Below the pieces are notes generated by a model. That model searched no databases and had not been told where the DNA came from. It worked only from the letters and a program-made list of their open reading frames with translations. From Onthophagus taurus (taxonomy: Eukaryota > Arthropoda > Insecta > Coleoptera > Scarabaeidae), in contig NW_027248937.1 in NCBI RefSeq assembly GCF_036711975.1, forward strand, positions 124,001 to 188,000: a DNA stretch of 64,000 nucleotides. The letters run 5' to 3'. Each line of letters starts with the position of its first letter. Position 1 is the stretch's first letter. Of this stretch, positions 11,001-24,749 are shown piece after piece. Position numbers and translations under genes: made by a program.

Positions 11001-14000
11001 CACTTTTGGTTCCGGTAATTCTGTTGACCATATTTTTGATATTCAGACGCCAAATGACATCTTTGAGCATGTGGGAGATAAAAAACAAAATGTGCCCAAA
11101 ACGTTATATTATGACGTTATACGCCGTTCTGAGACATGTTTGAACTTTCTATCACTTTTGGTTCCGATAATTCTGTTGACCATATTTGTGATATTCAGGC
11201 GCCAAATGACATGTTGGAGCATGTTGGAGATAAAAAACAAAATGTGCCCAAAACGTGATATTATGACGTTATACGCCGTTCTGAGACATGTTTGAACTTT
11301 CTATCACTTTTGGTTCCGATAATTCTGTTGACCATATTTGTGATATTCAGGCGCCAAATGACATCTTTGAGCATATTGGAGATAAAAAACAAAATGTGCC
11401 CAAAACGTTATATTATGACGTTATACGCCGTTCTGAGACATGTTTGAACTTTCTATCACTTTTGGTTCCGATAATTCTGTTGACCATATTTGTGATATTC
11501 AGGCGCCAAATGACATGTTGGAGCATGTTGGAGATAAAAAACAAAATGTGCCCAAAACGTTATATTATGACGTTATACGCCGTTCTGAGACATGTTTGAA
11601 CTTTCTATCACTTTTGGTTCCGATAATTCTGTTGACCATATTTGTGATATTCAGACGCCAAATGACATCTTTGAGCATGGTGGAGATAAAAAACAAAATG
11701 TGCCCAAAACGTGATATTATGACGTTACACGCCGTTCTGAGACATGTTTGAACTTTCTATCACTTTTTGTTCCGATAATTCTGTTGACCATATTTGTGAT
11801 ATTCAGGCGCCAAATGACATGTTGGAGCATGTTGGAGATAAAAAACAAAATGTGCCCAAAACGTTATATTATGTTATACGCCGTTCTGAGACATGTTTGA
11901 ACTTTCTATCACTTATGGTTAAGATAATTCTGTTGACCATATTTGTGATATTCAGACGCCAAATGACATCTTTGGGCATGTTGGAGATAAAAAACAAAAT
12001 GAGCCCAAAACGTGATATTATGACGTTATACGCCGTTCTGAGACATGTTTGAACTTTCTATCACTTTTGGTTCCGATAATTCTGTTGACCATATTTGTGA
12101 TATTCAGGCGCCAAATGACATGTTGGAGCATGTTGGAGATAAAAAACAAAATGTGCCCAAAACGTTATATTATGACGTTATACGCCGTTCTGAGACATGT
12201 TTGAACTTTCTATCACTTTTGGTTCCGATAATTCTGTTGACCATATTTGTGATATTCAGACGCCAAATGACATCTTTGAGCATGTTGGAGATAAAAAACA
12301 AAATGTGTCCAAAACGTGATATTATGACGTTATACGCCGTTCTGAGACATGTTTGAACTTTCTATCTCTTTTGGTTCCCATAATTCTGTTGACCATATTT
12401 TTGATATTCAGACCCCAAATGACATCTTTGAGCATGTTGGAGATAAAACACAAAATGTGCCCAAAACGTTATATTATGACGTTATACGCCGTTCTGAGAC
12501 ATGTTTGAACTTTCTATCACTTTTGGTTCCGATAATTCTGTTGACCATATTTGTGATATTCAGGCGCCAAATGACATGTTGGAGCATGTTGGAGATAAAA
12601 AACAAAATGTGCCCAAAACGTTATATTATGTTATACGCCGTTCTGAGACATGTTTGAACTTTCTATCACTTATGGTTCCGATAATTCTGTTGACCATATT
12701 TGTGATATTCAGACGCCAAATGACATCTTTGAGCATGTTGGAGATAAAAAACAAAATGTGCCCAAAACGTGATATTATGACGTTATACGCCGTTCTGAGA
12801 CATGTTTGAACTTTCTATCACTTTTGGTTCCGATAATTCTGTTGACCATATTTGTGATATTCAGGCGCCAAATGACATGTTGGAGCATGTTGGAGATAAA
12901 AAACAAAATGTGCCCAAAACGTTATATTATGACGTTATACGCCGTTCTGAGACATGTTTGAACTTTCTATCACTTTTGGTTCCGATAATTCTGTTGACCA
13001 TATTTGTGATATTCAGACGCCAAATGACATCTTTGAGCATGTTGGAGATAAAAAACAAAATGTGTCCAAAACGTGATATTATGACGTTATACGCCGTTCT
13101 GAGACATGTTTGAACTTTCTATCACTTTTGGTTCCGATAATTCTGTTGACCATATTTTTGATATTCAGACGCCAAATGACATCTTTGAGCATGTTGGAGA
13201 TAAAAAACAAAATGTGCCCAAAACGTTATATTATGACGTTATACGCCGTTCTGAGACATGTTTGAACTTTCTATCACTTTTGGTTCCGATAATTCTGTTG
13301 ACCATATTTGTGATATTCAGGCGCCAAATGACATGTTGGAGCATGTTGGAGATAAAAAACAAAATGTGCCCAAAACGTTATATTATGACGTTATACGCCG
13401 TTCTGAGACATGTTTGAACTTTCTATCACTTTTGGTTCCGATAATTCTGTTGACCATATTTGTGATATTGAGACGCCAAATGACATCTTTGAGCATGGTG
13501 GAGATAAAAAACAAAATGTGCCCAAAACGTGATATTATGCCGTTATACGCCGTTCTGAGACATGTTTGAACATTCTATCACTTTTCGTTCCGATAATTCT
13601 GTTGACCATATTTGTGATATTCAGACGCCAAATGACATCTTTGAGCATGTTGGAGATAAAAAACAAAATGTGCCCAAAACGTTATATTATGACATTATAC
13701 GCCGTTCTGAGACATGTTTGAACTTTCTATCACTTTTGGTTCCGATAATTCTATTGACCATATTTTTGATATTCAGACGCCAAATGACATCTTTGAGCAT
13801 GTTGGAGATAAAAAACAAAATGTGCCCAAAACGTTATATTATGACGTTATACGCCGTTCTGAGACATGTTTGAACTTTCTACCACATTTGGTTCCGATAA
13901 TTCTGTTGACCATATTTGTGATATTCAGGCGCCAAATGACATCTTTGAGCATGTTGGAGATAAAAAACAAAATGTGCCCAAAACGTGATATTATGACGTT

Positions 14001-17000
14001 ATACGCCGTTCTGAGACATGTTTGAACTTTCTATCACTTTTGGTTCCGATAATTCTGTTGACCATATTTGTGATATTCAGACGCCAAATGACATCTTTGA
14101 GCATGTTGGAGATAAAAAACAAAATGTGCCCAAAACGTGATATTATGACGTTATACGCCGTTCTGAGACATGTTTGAACTTTCTATCACTTTTGGTTCCG
14201 ATAATTCTGTTGACCATATTTTTGATATTCAGACGCCAAATGACATCTTTGAGCATGTTGGAGATAAAAAACAAAATGTGCCCAAAACGTTATATTATGA
14301 CGTTATACGCCGTTCTGAGACATGTTTGAACTTTCTACCACATTTGGTTCCGATAATTCTGTTGACCATATTTGTGATATTCAGGCGCCAAATGACATGT
14401 TGGAGCATGTTGGAGATAAAAAACAAAATGTGCCCAAAACGTGATATTATGACGTTATACGCCGTTCTGAGACATGTTTGAACTTTCTATCACTTTTGGT
14501 TCCGATAATTCTGTTGACCATATTTGTGATATTCAGGCGCCAAATGACATGTTGGAGCATATTGGAGATAAAAAACAAAATGTGCCCAAAACGTGATATT
14601 ATGACGTTATACGCCGTTCTGAGACATGTTTGAACTTTCTATCACTTTTGGTTCCGGTAATTCTGTTGACCATATTTTTGATATTCAGACGCCAAATGAC
14701 ATCATTGAGCATGTGGGAGATAAAAAACAAAATGTGCCCAAAACGTTATATTATGACGTTATACGCCGTTCTGAGACATGTTTGAACTTTCTATCACTTT
14801 TGGTTCCGATAATTCTGTTGACCATATTTGTGATATTCAGGCGCCAAATGACATGTTGGAGCATGTTGGAGATAAAAAACAAAATGTGCCTAAAACGTTA
14901 TATTATGACGTTATACGCCGTTCTGAGACATGTTTGAACTTTCTATCACTTTTGGTTCCGATAATTCTGTTGACCATATTTGTGATATTCAGACGCCAAA
15001 TGACATCTTTGAGCATGTTGTAGATAAAAAACAAAATGTGCCCAAAACGTGATATTATGACGTTATACGCCGTTCTGGGACATGTTTGAACTTTCTATCA
15101 CTTTTGGTTCCGATAATTCTGTTGACCATATTTGTGATATTCAGACGCCAAATGACATCTTTGAGCAGGTTGGAGATAAAAAACAAAATGTGCCCAAAAC
15201 GTGATATTATGACGTTATACGCCGTTCTGAGACATGTTTGAACTTTCTATCACTTTTGGTTCCGATAATTGTGTTGACCATATTTGTGATATTCAGGCGC
15301 CAAATGACATGTTGGAGCATGTTGGAGATAAAAAACAAAATGTGCCCAAAACGTTATATTATGACGTTATACGCCGTTCTGAGACATGTTTGAACTTTCT
15401 ATCACTTTTGGTTCCGATAATTCTGTTGACCATATTTGTGATATTCAGGCGCCAAATGACATGTTGGAGCATGTTGGAGATAAAAAATAAAATGTGCCCA
15501 AAACGTTATATTATGACATTATACGCCGTTCTGAGACATGTTTGAACTTTCTATCACTTTTGGTTCCGATAATTCTGTTGACCATATTTGTGATATTCAG
15601 ACGCCAAATGACATCTTTGAGCAGGTTGGAGATAAAAAACAAAATGTGCCCAAAACGTGATATTATGACGTTATACGCCGTTCTGAGACATGTTTGAACT
15701 TTCTATCACTTTTGGTTCCGATAATTCTGTTGACCATATTTGTGATATTCAGGCGCCAAATGACATGTTGGAGCATGTTGGAGATAAAAAACAAAATGTG
15801 CCCAAAACGTTATATTATGACGTTATACGCCGTTCTGAGACATGTTTGAACTTTCTATCACTTTTGGTTCCGATAATTCTGTTGACCGTATTTGTGTTAT
15901 TCAGACGCCAAATGACATCTTTGAGCATGTTGGAGATAGAAAACAAAATGTGCCCAAAACGTTATATTATGACGTTATACGCCGTTCTGAGACATGTTTG
16001 AACTTTCTATCACTTTTGGTTCCGATAATTCTGTTGACCGTATTTGTGATATTCAGACGCCAAATGACATCTTTGAGCATGCTGGAGATAAAAAACAAAA
16101 TGTGTCCAAAACGTGATATTATGACGTTATACGCCGTTCTGAGACATGTTTGAACTTTCTATCACTTTTGGTTCCGATAATTCTGTTGACCATATTTGTT
16201 ATATTCAGGCGCCAAATGACATGTTGTAGCATGTTGGAGATAAAAAACAAAATGTGCCCAAAACGTGATATTATGACGTTATACGCCGTTCTGAGACATG
16301 TTTGAACTTTCTATCACTTTTGGTTCCGATAATTCTGTTGACCATATTTGTGATATTCAGGCGCCAAATGACATGTTGTAGCATGTTGGAGATAAAAAAC
16401 AAAATGTGCCCAAAACGTGATATTATGACGTTATACGCCGTTCTGAGACATGTTTGAACTTTCTATCACTTTTGGTTCCGATAATTCTGTTGACCATATT
16501 TGTGATATTCAGACGCCAAATGACATCTTTGAGCATGTTGGAGATAAAAAACAAAATGTACCCAAAACGTTATATTATGACGTTATACGCCGTTCTGAGA
16601 CATGTTTGAACTTTCTATCACTTTTGCTTCCGATAATTCTGTTGACCATATTTGTGATATTCAGACGCCAAATGACATCTTTGAGCATGTTGGAGATAAA
16701 AAACAAAATGTGCCCAAAACGTGATATTATGACGTTATACGACGTTCTGAGACATGTTTGAACTTTCTATCACTTTTGGTTCCGATAATTCTGTTGACCA
16801 TATTTGTGATATTCAGGCGCCAAATGACATGTTGGAGCATGTTGGAGATAAAAAACAAAATGTGCCCAAAACGTGATATTATGACGTTATACGCCGTTCT
16901 GAGACATGTTTGAACTTTCTATCACTTTTGGTTCCGATAATTCTGTTGACCATATTTGTGATATTCAGGCGCCAAATGACATGTTGGAGATAAAAAACAA

Positions 17001-20000
17001 AATGTGCCCAAAACGTGATATTATGACGTTATGCGCCGTTCTGAGACATGTTTGAACTTTCTATCACTTTTGGTTCCGATAATTCTGTTGACCATATTTG
17101 TGATATTCAGGCGCCAAATGACATGTTGGAGCATGTTGGAGATAAAAAACAAAATGTGCCCAAAACGTTATATTATGACGTTATACGCCGTTCTGAGACA
17201 TGTTTGAACTTTCTATCACTTTTGGTTCCGATAATTCTGTTGACCATATTTGTGATATTCAGGCGCCAAATGACATGTTGGAGCATGTTGGAGATAAAAA
17301 ACAAAATGTGCCCAAAGCGTTATATTATGTTATACGCCGTTCTGAGACATGTTTGAACTTTCTATCACTTATGGTTCCGATAATTCTGTTGACCATATTT
17401 GTGATATTCAGACGCCAAATGACATCTTTGAGCATGTTGGAGATAAAAAACAAAATGTGCCCAAAACGTGATATTATGACGTTATACGCCGTTCTGAGAC
17501 ATGTTTGAACTTTCTATCACTTTTGGTTCCGATAATTCTGTTGACCATATTTGTGATATTCAGGCGCCAAATGACATGTTGGAGCATGTTGGAGATAAAA
17601 AACAAAATGTGCCCAAAACGTTATATTATGACGTTATACGCCGTTCTGAGACATGTTTGAACTTTCTATCACTTTTGGTTCCGATAATTCTGTTGACCAT
17701 ATTTGTGATATTCAGACGCCAAATGACATCTTTGAGCATGGTGGAGATAAAAAACAAAATGTGCCCAAAACGTTATATTATGACGTTATACGCCGTTCTG
17801 AGACATGTTTGAACTTTCTACCACATTTGGTTCCGATAATTCTGTTGACCATATTTGTGATATTCAGGCGCCAAATGACATCTTTGAGCATGTTGGAGAT
17901 AAAAAACAAAATGTGCCCAAAACGTGATATTATGACGTTATACGCCGTTCTGAGACATGTTTGAACTTTCTATCACTTTTGGTTCCGTTAATTCTGTTGA
18001 CCATATTTGTGATATTCAGGCGCCAAATGACATGTTGGAGCATGTTGGAGATAAAAAACAAAATGTGCCCAAAACGTGATATTATGACGTTATACGCCGT
18101 TCTGAGACATGTTTGAACTTTATATCACTTTTGGTTCCGATAATTCTGTTGACCATATTTGTGATATTCAGGCGCCAAATGACATGTTGGAGCATGTTGG
18201 AGATAAAAAACAAAATGTGCCCAAAACGTGATATTATGACGTTATACGCCGTTCTGAGACATGTTTGAACTTTCTATCACTTTTGGTTCCGATAATTCTG
18301 TTGACCATATTTGTGATATTCAGACGCCAAATGACATCTTTGAGCATGTTGGAGATAAAAAACAAAATGTGCCCAAAACGTGATATTATGACGTTATACG
18401 CCGTTCTGAGACATGTTTGAACTTTCTATCACTTTTGGTTCCGATAATTCTGTTGACCATATTTGTGATATTCAGACGCCAAATGACATCTTTGAGCATG
18501 TTGGAGATAAAAAACAAAATGTGCCCAAACCTGATATTATGACGTTATACGCCGTTCTGAGACATATTTGAACTTTCTATCACTTTTGGTTCCGATAATT
18601 CTGTTGACCATATTGTTGATATTCAGACGCCAAATGACATCTTTGAGCATGTTGGAGATAAAAAACAAAATGTGCCCAAAACGTTATATTATGACGTTAT
18701 ACGCCGTTCTGAGACATGTTTGAACTTTCTATCACTTTTGGTTCCGATAATTCTGTTGACTATATTTGTGATATTCAGGCGCCAAATGACATGTTGGAGC
18801 ATGTTGGAGATAAAAAACAAAATGTGCCCAAAACGTGATATTATGACGTTATACGCCATTCTGAGACATGTTTGAACTTTCTATCACTTTTGGTTCCGAT
18901 AATTCTGTTGACCATATTTGTGATATTCAGGCGCCAAATGACATGTTGGAGCATGTTGGAGATAAAAAACAAAATGTGCCCAAAACGTTATATTATGACG
19001 TTATACGCCGTTCTGAGACATGTTTGAACTTTCTATCACTTTTGGTTCCGATAATTCTGTTGACCATATTTGTGATATTCAGGCGCCAAATGACATGTTG
19101 GAGCATGTTGGAGATAAAAACAAAATGTGCCCAAAACGTGATATTATGACGTTATACGCCGTTCTGAGACATGTTTGAACTTTCTATCACTTTTGGTTCC
19201 GATAATTCTGTTGACCATATTTGTGATATTCAGGCGCCAAATGACATGTTGGAGCATGTTGGAGATAAAAAACAAAATGTGCCCAAAACGTGATATTATG
19301 ACGTTATACGCCGTTCTGAGACATGTTTGAACTTTCTATCACTTTTGGTTCCGATAATTCTGTTGACCATATTTGTGATATTCAGACGCCAAATGACATG
19401 CTGGAGCATGTTGGAGATAAAAAACAAAATGTGCCCAAAACGTTATATTATGACGTTATACGCCGTTCTGAGACATGTTTGAACTTTCTATCACTTTTGG
19501 TTCCGATAATTCTGTTGACCATATTTTTGATATTCAGACGCCAAATGACATCTTTGAGCATGTTGGAGATAAAAAACAAAATGTGCCCAAAACGTGATAT
19601 TATGACGTTATACGCCGTTCTGAGACATGTTTGAACTTTCTATCACTTTTGGTTCCGATAATTCTGTTGACCATATTTGTGATATTCAGGCGCCAAATGA
19701 CATGTTGGAGCATGTTGGAGATAAAAAACAAAATGTGCCCAAAACGTGATATTATGACGTTATACGCCGTTCTGAGACATGTTTGAACTTTCTATCACTT
19801 TTGGTTCCGATAATTCTGTTGACCATATTTGTGATATTCAGACGCCAAATGACATGCTGGAGCATGTTGGAGATAAAAAACAAAATGTGCCCAAAACGTT
19901 ATATTATGACGTTATACGCCGTTCTGAGACATGTTTGAACTTTCTATCACTTTTGGTTCCGATAATTCTGTTGACCATATTTTTGATATTCAGACGCCAA

Positions 20001-22864
20001 ATGACATCTTTGAGCATGTTGGAGATAAAAAACAAAATGTGCCCAAAACGTGATATTATGACGTTATACGCCGTTCTGAGACATGTTTGAACTTTCTATC
20101 ACTTTTGGTTCCGATAATTCTGTTGACCATATTTGTGATATTCAGACGCCAAATGACATGCTGGAGCATGTTGGAGATAAAAAACAAAATGTGCCCAAAA
20201 CGTTATATTATGACGTTATACGCCGTTCTGAGACATGTTTGAACTTTCTATCACTTTTGGTTCCGATAATTCTGTTGACCATATTTTTGATATTCAGACG
20301 CCAAATGACATCTTTGAGCATGTTGGAGATAAAAAACAAAATGTGCCCAAAACGTTATATTATGACGTTATACGCTGTTCTGAGACATGTTTGAGCTTTC
20401 TATCACTTTTGGTTCCGATAATTCTGTTGACCATATTTGTGATATTCAGGCGCCAAATGACATGTTGGAGCATGTTGGAGATAAAAAACAAAATGTGCCC
20501 AAAACGTGATATTATGACGTTATACGCCGTTCTGAGACATGTTTGAACTTTCTATCACTTTTGGTTCCGATAATTCTGTTGATCATATTTGTGATGTTCA
20601 GGCGCCAAATGACATGTTGGAGCATGTTGGAGATAAAAACAAAATGTGCCCAAAACGTGATATTATGACGTTATACGCCGTTCTGAGACATGTTTGAACT
20701 TTCTATCACTTTTGGTTCCGATAATTCTGTTGACCATATTTGTGATATTCAGGCGCCAAATGACATTTGGAGCATGTTGGAGATAAAAAACAAAATGTGC
20801 CCAAAACGTGATATTATGACGTTATACGCCGTTCTGAGACATGTTTGAACTTTCTATCACTTTTGGTTCCGATAATTCTGTTGACCATATTTGTGATATT
20901 CAGGCGCCAAATGACATGTTGGAGCATGTTGGAGATAAAAAACAAAATGTGCCCAAAACGTTATATTATGACGTTATACGCCGTTCAGAGACATGTTTGA
21001 ACTTTCTATCACTTTTGGTTCCGATAATTCTGTTGACCATATTTGTGATATTCAGGCGCCAAATGACATGTTGGAGCATGTTGGAGATAAAAAACAAAAT
21101 GTGCCCAAAACGATATATTATGACGTTATACGCCGTTCTGAGACATGTTTGAACTTTCTATCACTTTTGGTTCCGATAATTCTGTTGACCATATTTGTGA
21201 TATTCAGACGCCAAATGACATCTTTGAGCATGTTGGAGATAAAAAACAAAATGTGCCCAAAACGTTATATTATGACGTTATACGCCGTTCTGAGACATGT
21301 TTGAACTTTCTATCACTTTTGGTTCCGATAATTCTGTTGACCATATTTGTGATATTCAGACGCCAAATGACATCTTTGAGCATGTTGGAGATAAAAAACA
21401 AAATGTGCCCAAAACGTGATATTATGACGTTATACGCCGTTCTGAGACATGTTTGAACTTTCTATCACTTTTGGTTCCGATAATTCTGTTGACCATATTT
21501 GTGATATTCAGACGCCAAATGACATCTTTGAGCATGTTGGAGATAAAAAACAAAATGTGCCCAAAACGTGATATTATGACGTTATACGCCGTTCTGAGAC
21601 ATGTTTGAACTTTCTATCACTTTTGGTTCCGATAATTCTGTTGACCATATTTGTGATATTCAGACGCCAAATGACATCTTTGAGCATGTTGGAGATAAAA
21701 AACAAAATGTGCCCAAAACGTGATATTATGACGTTATACGCCGTTCTGAGACATGTTTGAACTTTCTATCACTTTTGGTTCCGATAATTCTGTTGACCAT
21801 ATTTGTGATATTCAGACGCCAAATGACATCTTTGAGCATGTTGGAGATAAAAAACAAAATGTGCCCAAAACGTGATATTATGACGTTATACGCCGTTCTG
21901 AGACATGTTTGAACTTTCTATCACTTTTGGTTCCGATAATTCTGTTGACCATATTTGTGATATTCAGGCGCCAAATGACATGTTGGAGCATGTTGGAGAT
22001 AAAAAACAAAATGTGCCCAAAACGTGATATTATGACGTTATACGCCGTTCTGAGACATGTTTGAACTTTCTATCACTTTTGGTTCCGATAATTCTGTTGA
22101 TCATATTTGTGATATTCAGGCGCCAAATGACATGTTGGAGCATGTTGGAGATAAAAACAAAATGTGCCCAAAACGTGATATTATGACGTTATACGCCGTT
22201 CTGAGACATGTTTGAACTTTCTATCACTTTTGGTTCCGATAATTCTGTTGACCATATTTGTGATATTCAGGCGCCAAATGACATCTTTGAGCATGTTGGA
22301 GATAAAAAACAAAATGTGCCCAAAACGTGATATTATGACGTTATACGCCGTTCTGAGACATGTTTGAACTTTCTATCACTTTTGGTTCCGATAATTCTGT
22401 TGACCATATTTGTGATATTCAGACGCCAAATGACATCTTTGAGCATGTTGGAGATAAAAAACAAAATGTGCCCAAAACGTGATATTATGACGTTATACGC
22501 CGTTCTGAGACATGTTTGAACTTTCTATCACTTTTGGTTCCGATAATTCTGTTGACCATATTTGTGATATTCAGACGCCAAATGACATCTTTGAGCATGT
22601 TGGAGATAAAAAACAAAATGTGCCCAAAACGTGATATTATGACGTTATACGCCGTTCTGAGACATGTTTGAACTTTCTATCACTTTTGGTTCCGATAATT
22701 CTGTTGACCATATTTGTGATATTCAGGCGCCAAATGACATGTTGGAGCATGTTGGAGATAAAAAACAAAATGTGCCCAAAACGTGATATTATGACGTTAT
22801 ACGCCGTTCTGAGACATGTTTGAACTTTCTATCACTTTTGGTTCCGATAATTCTGTTGATCATA

Positions 22865-24140
22865 TTTGTGATATTCAGGCGCCAAATGACATGTTGGAGC
22901 ATGTTGGAGATAAAAACAAAATGTGCCCAAAACGTGATATTATGACGTTATACGCCGTTCTGAGACATGTTTGAACTTTCTATCACTTTTGGTTCCGATA
23001 ATTCTGTTGACCATATTTGTGATATTCAGGCGCCAAATGACATGTTGGAGCATGTTGGAGATAAAAAACAAAGTGTGCCCAAAACGTGATATTATGACGT
23101 TATACGCCGTTCTGAGACATGTTTGAACTTTCTATCACTTTTGGTTCCGATAATTCTGTTGACCATATTTGTGATATTCAGGCGCCAAATGACATGTTGG
23201 AGCATGTTGGAGATAAAAAACAAAATGTGCCCAAAACGTTATATTATGACGTTATACGCCGTTCTGAGACATGTTTGAACTTTCTATCACTTTTGGTTCC
23301 GATAATTCTGTTGACCATATTTTTGATATTCAGACGCCAAATGACATCTTTGAGCATCTTGGAGATAAAAAACAAAATGTGCCCAAAACGTTATATTATG
23401 ACGTTATACGCCGTTCTGAGACATGTTTGAACTTTCTATCACTTTTGGTTCCGGTAATTCTGTTGACCATATTTGTGATATTCAGGCGCCAAATGACATG
23501 TTGGAGCATGTTGGAGATAAAAACAAAATGTGCCCAAAACGTGATATTATGACGTTATACGCCGTTCTGAGATATGTTTGAACTTTCTATCACTTTTGGT
23601 TCCGATAATTCTGTTGACCATATTTGTGATATTCAGACGCCAAATGACATCTTTGAGCATGTTGGAGATAAAAAACAAAATGTGTCCAAAACGTGATATT
23701 ATGAAGTTATACGCCGTTCTGAGACATGTTCGAACTTTCTATCACTTTTGGTTCCGATAATTCTGTTGACCATATTTGTGATATTCAGACGCCAAATGAC
23801 ATCTTTGAGCATGTTGGAGATAAAAAACAAAATGTGCCCAAAACGTGATATTATGACGTTATACGCCGTTCTGAGACATGTTTGAACTTTCTATCACTTT
23901 TGGTTCCGATAATTCTGTTGACCATATTTGTGATATTCAGACGCCAAATGACATCTTTGAGCATGTTGGAGATAAAAAACAAAATGTGCCCAAAACGTGA
24001 TATTATGACGTTATACGCCGTTCTGAGACATGTTTGAACTTTCTATCACTTTTGGTTCCGATAATTCTGTTGACCATATTTGTGATATTCAGACGCCAAA
24101 TGACATCTTTGAGCATGTTGGAGATAAAAAACAAAATGTG
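22865..24140. repeat. Satellite segmental duplication block A, copy 1 (partner about 27570-28845)
   Basis: Rare variants such as AAAGTGTGCCC near 23070, GAGCATCTTGGAG near 23355, a GATATG for GACATG change near 23571 and ACATGTTCGAAC near 23727 recur in the same order 4,705 bp downstream. Boundaries are approximate, set where flanking variants stop matching. Confidence 0.7.
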
Positions 24141-24749
24141 CTCAAAACGTGATATTATGACGTTATACGCCGTTCTGAGACATGTTTGAACTTTCTATCA
24201 CTTTTGGTTCCGATAATTCTGTTGACCATATTTGTGATATTCAGGCGCCAAATGACATGTTGGAGCATGTTGGAGATAAAAAACAAAATGTGCCCAAAAC
24301 GTGATATTATGACGTTATACGCCGTTCTGAGACATGTTTGAACTTTCTATCACTTTTGGTTCCGATAATTCTGTTGATCATATTTGTGATATTCAGGCGC
24401 CAAATGACATGTTGGAGCATGTTGGAGATAAAAACAAAATGTGCCCAAAACGTGATATTATGACGTTATACGCCGTTCTGAGATATGTTTGAACTTTCTA
24501 TCACTTTTGGTTCCGATAATTCTGTTGACCATATTTGTGATATTCAGACGCCAAATGACATCTTTGAGCATGTTGGAGATAAAAAACAAAATGTGTCCAA
24601 AACGTGATATTATGAAGTTATACGCCGTTCTGAGACATGTTTGAACTTTCTATCACTTTTGGTTCCGATAATTCTGTTGACCATATTTGTGATATTCAGA
24701 CGCCAAATGACATCTTTGAGCATGTTGGAGATAAAAAACAAAATATGCC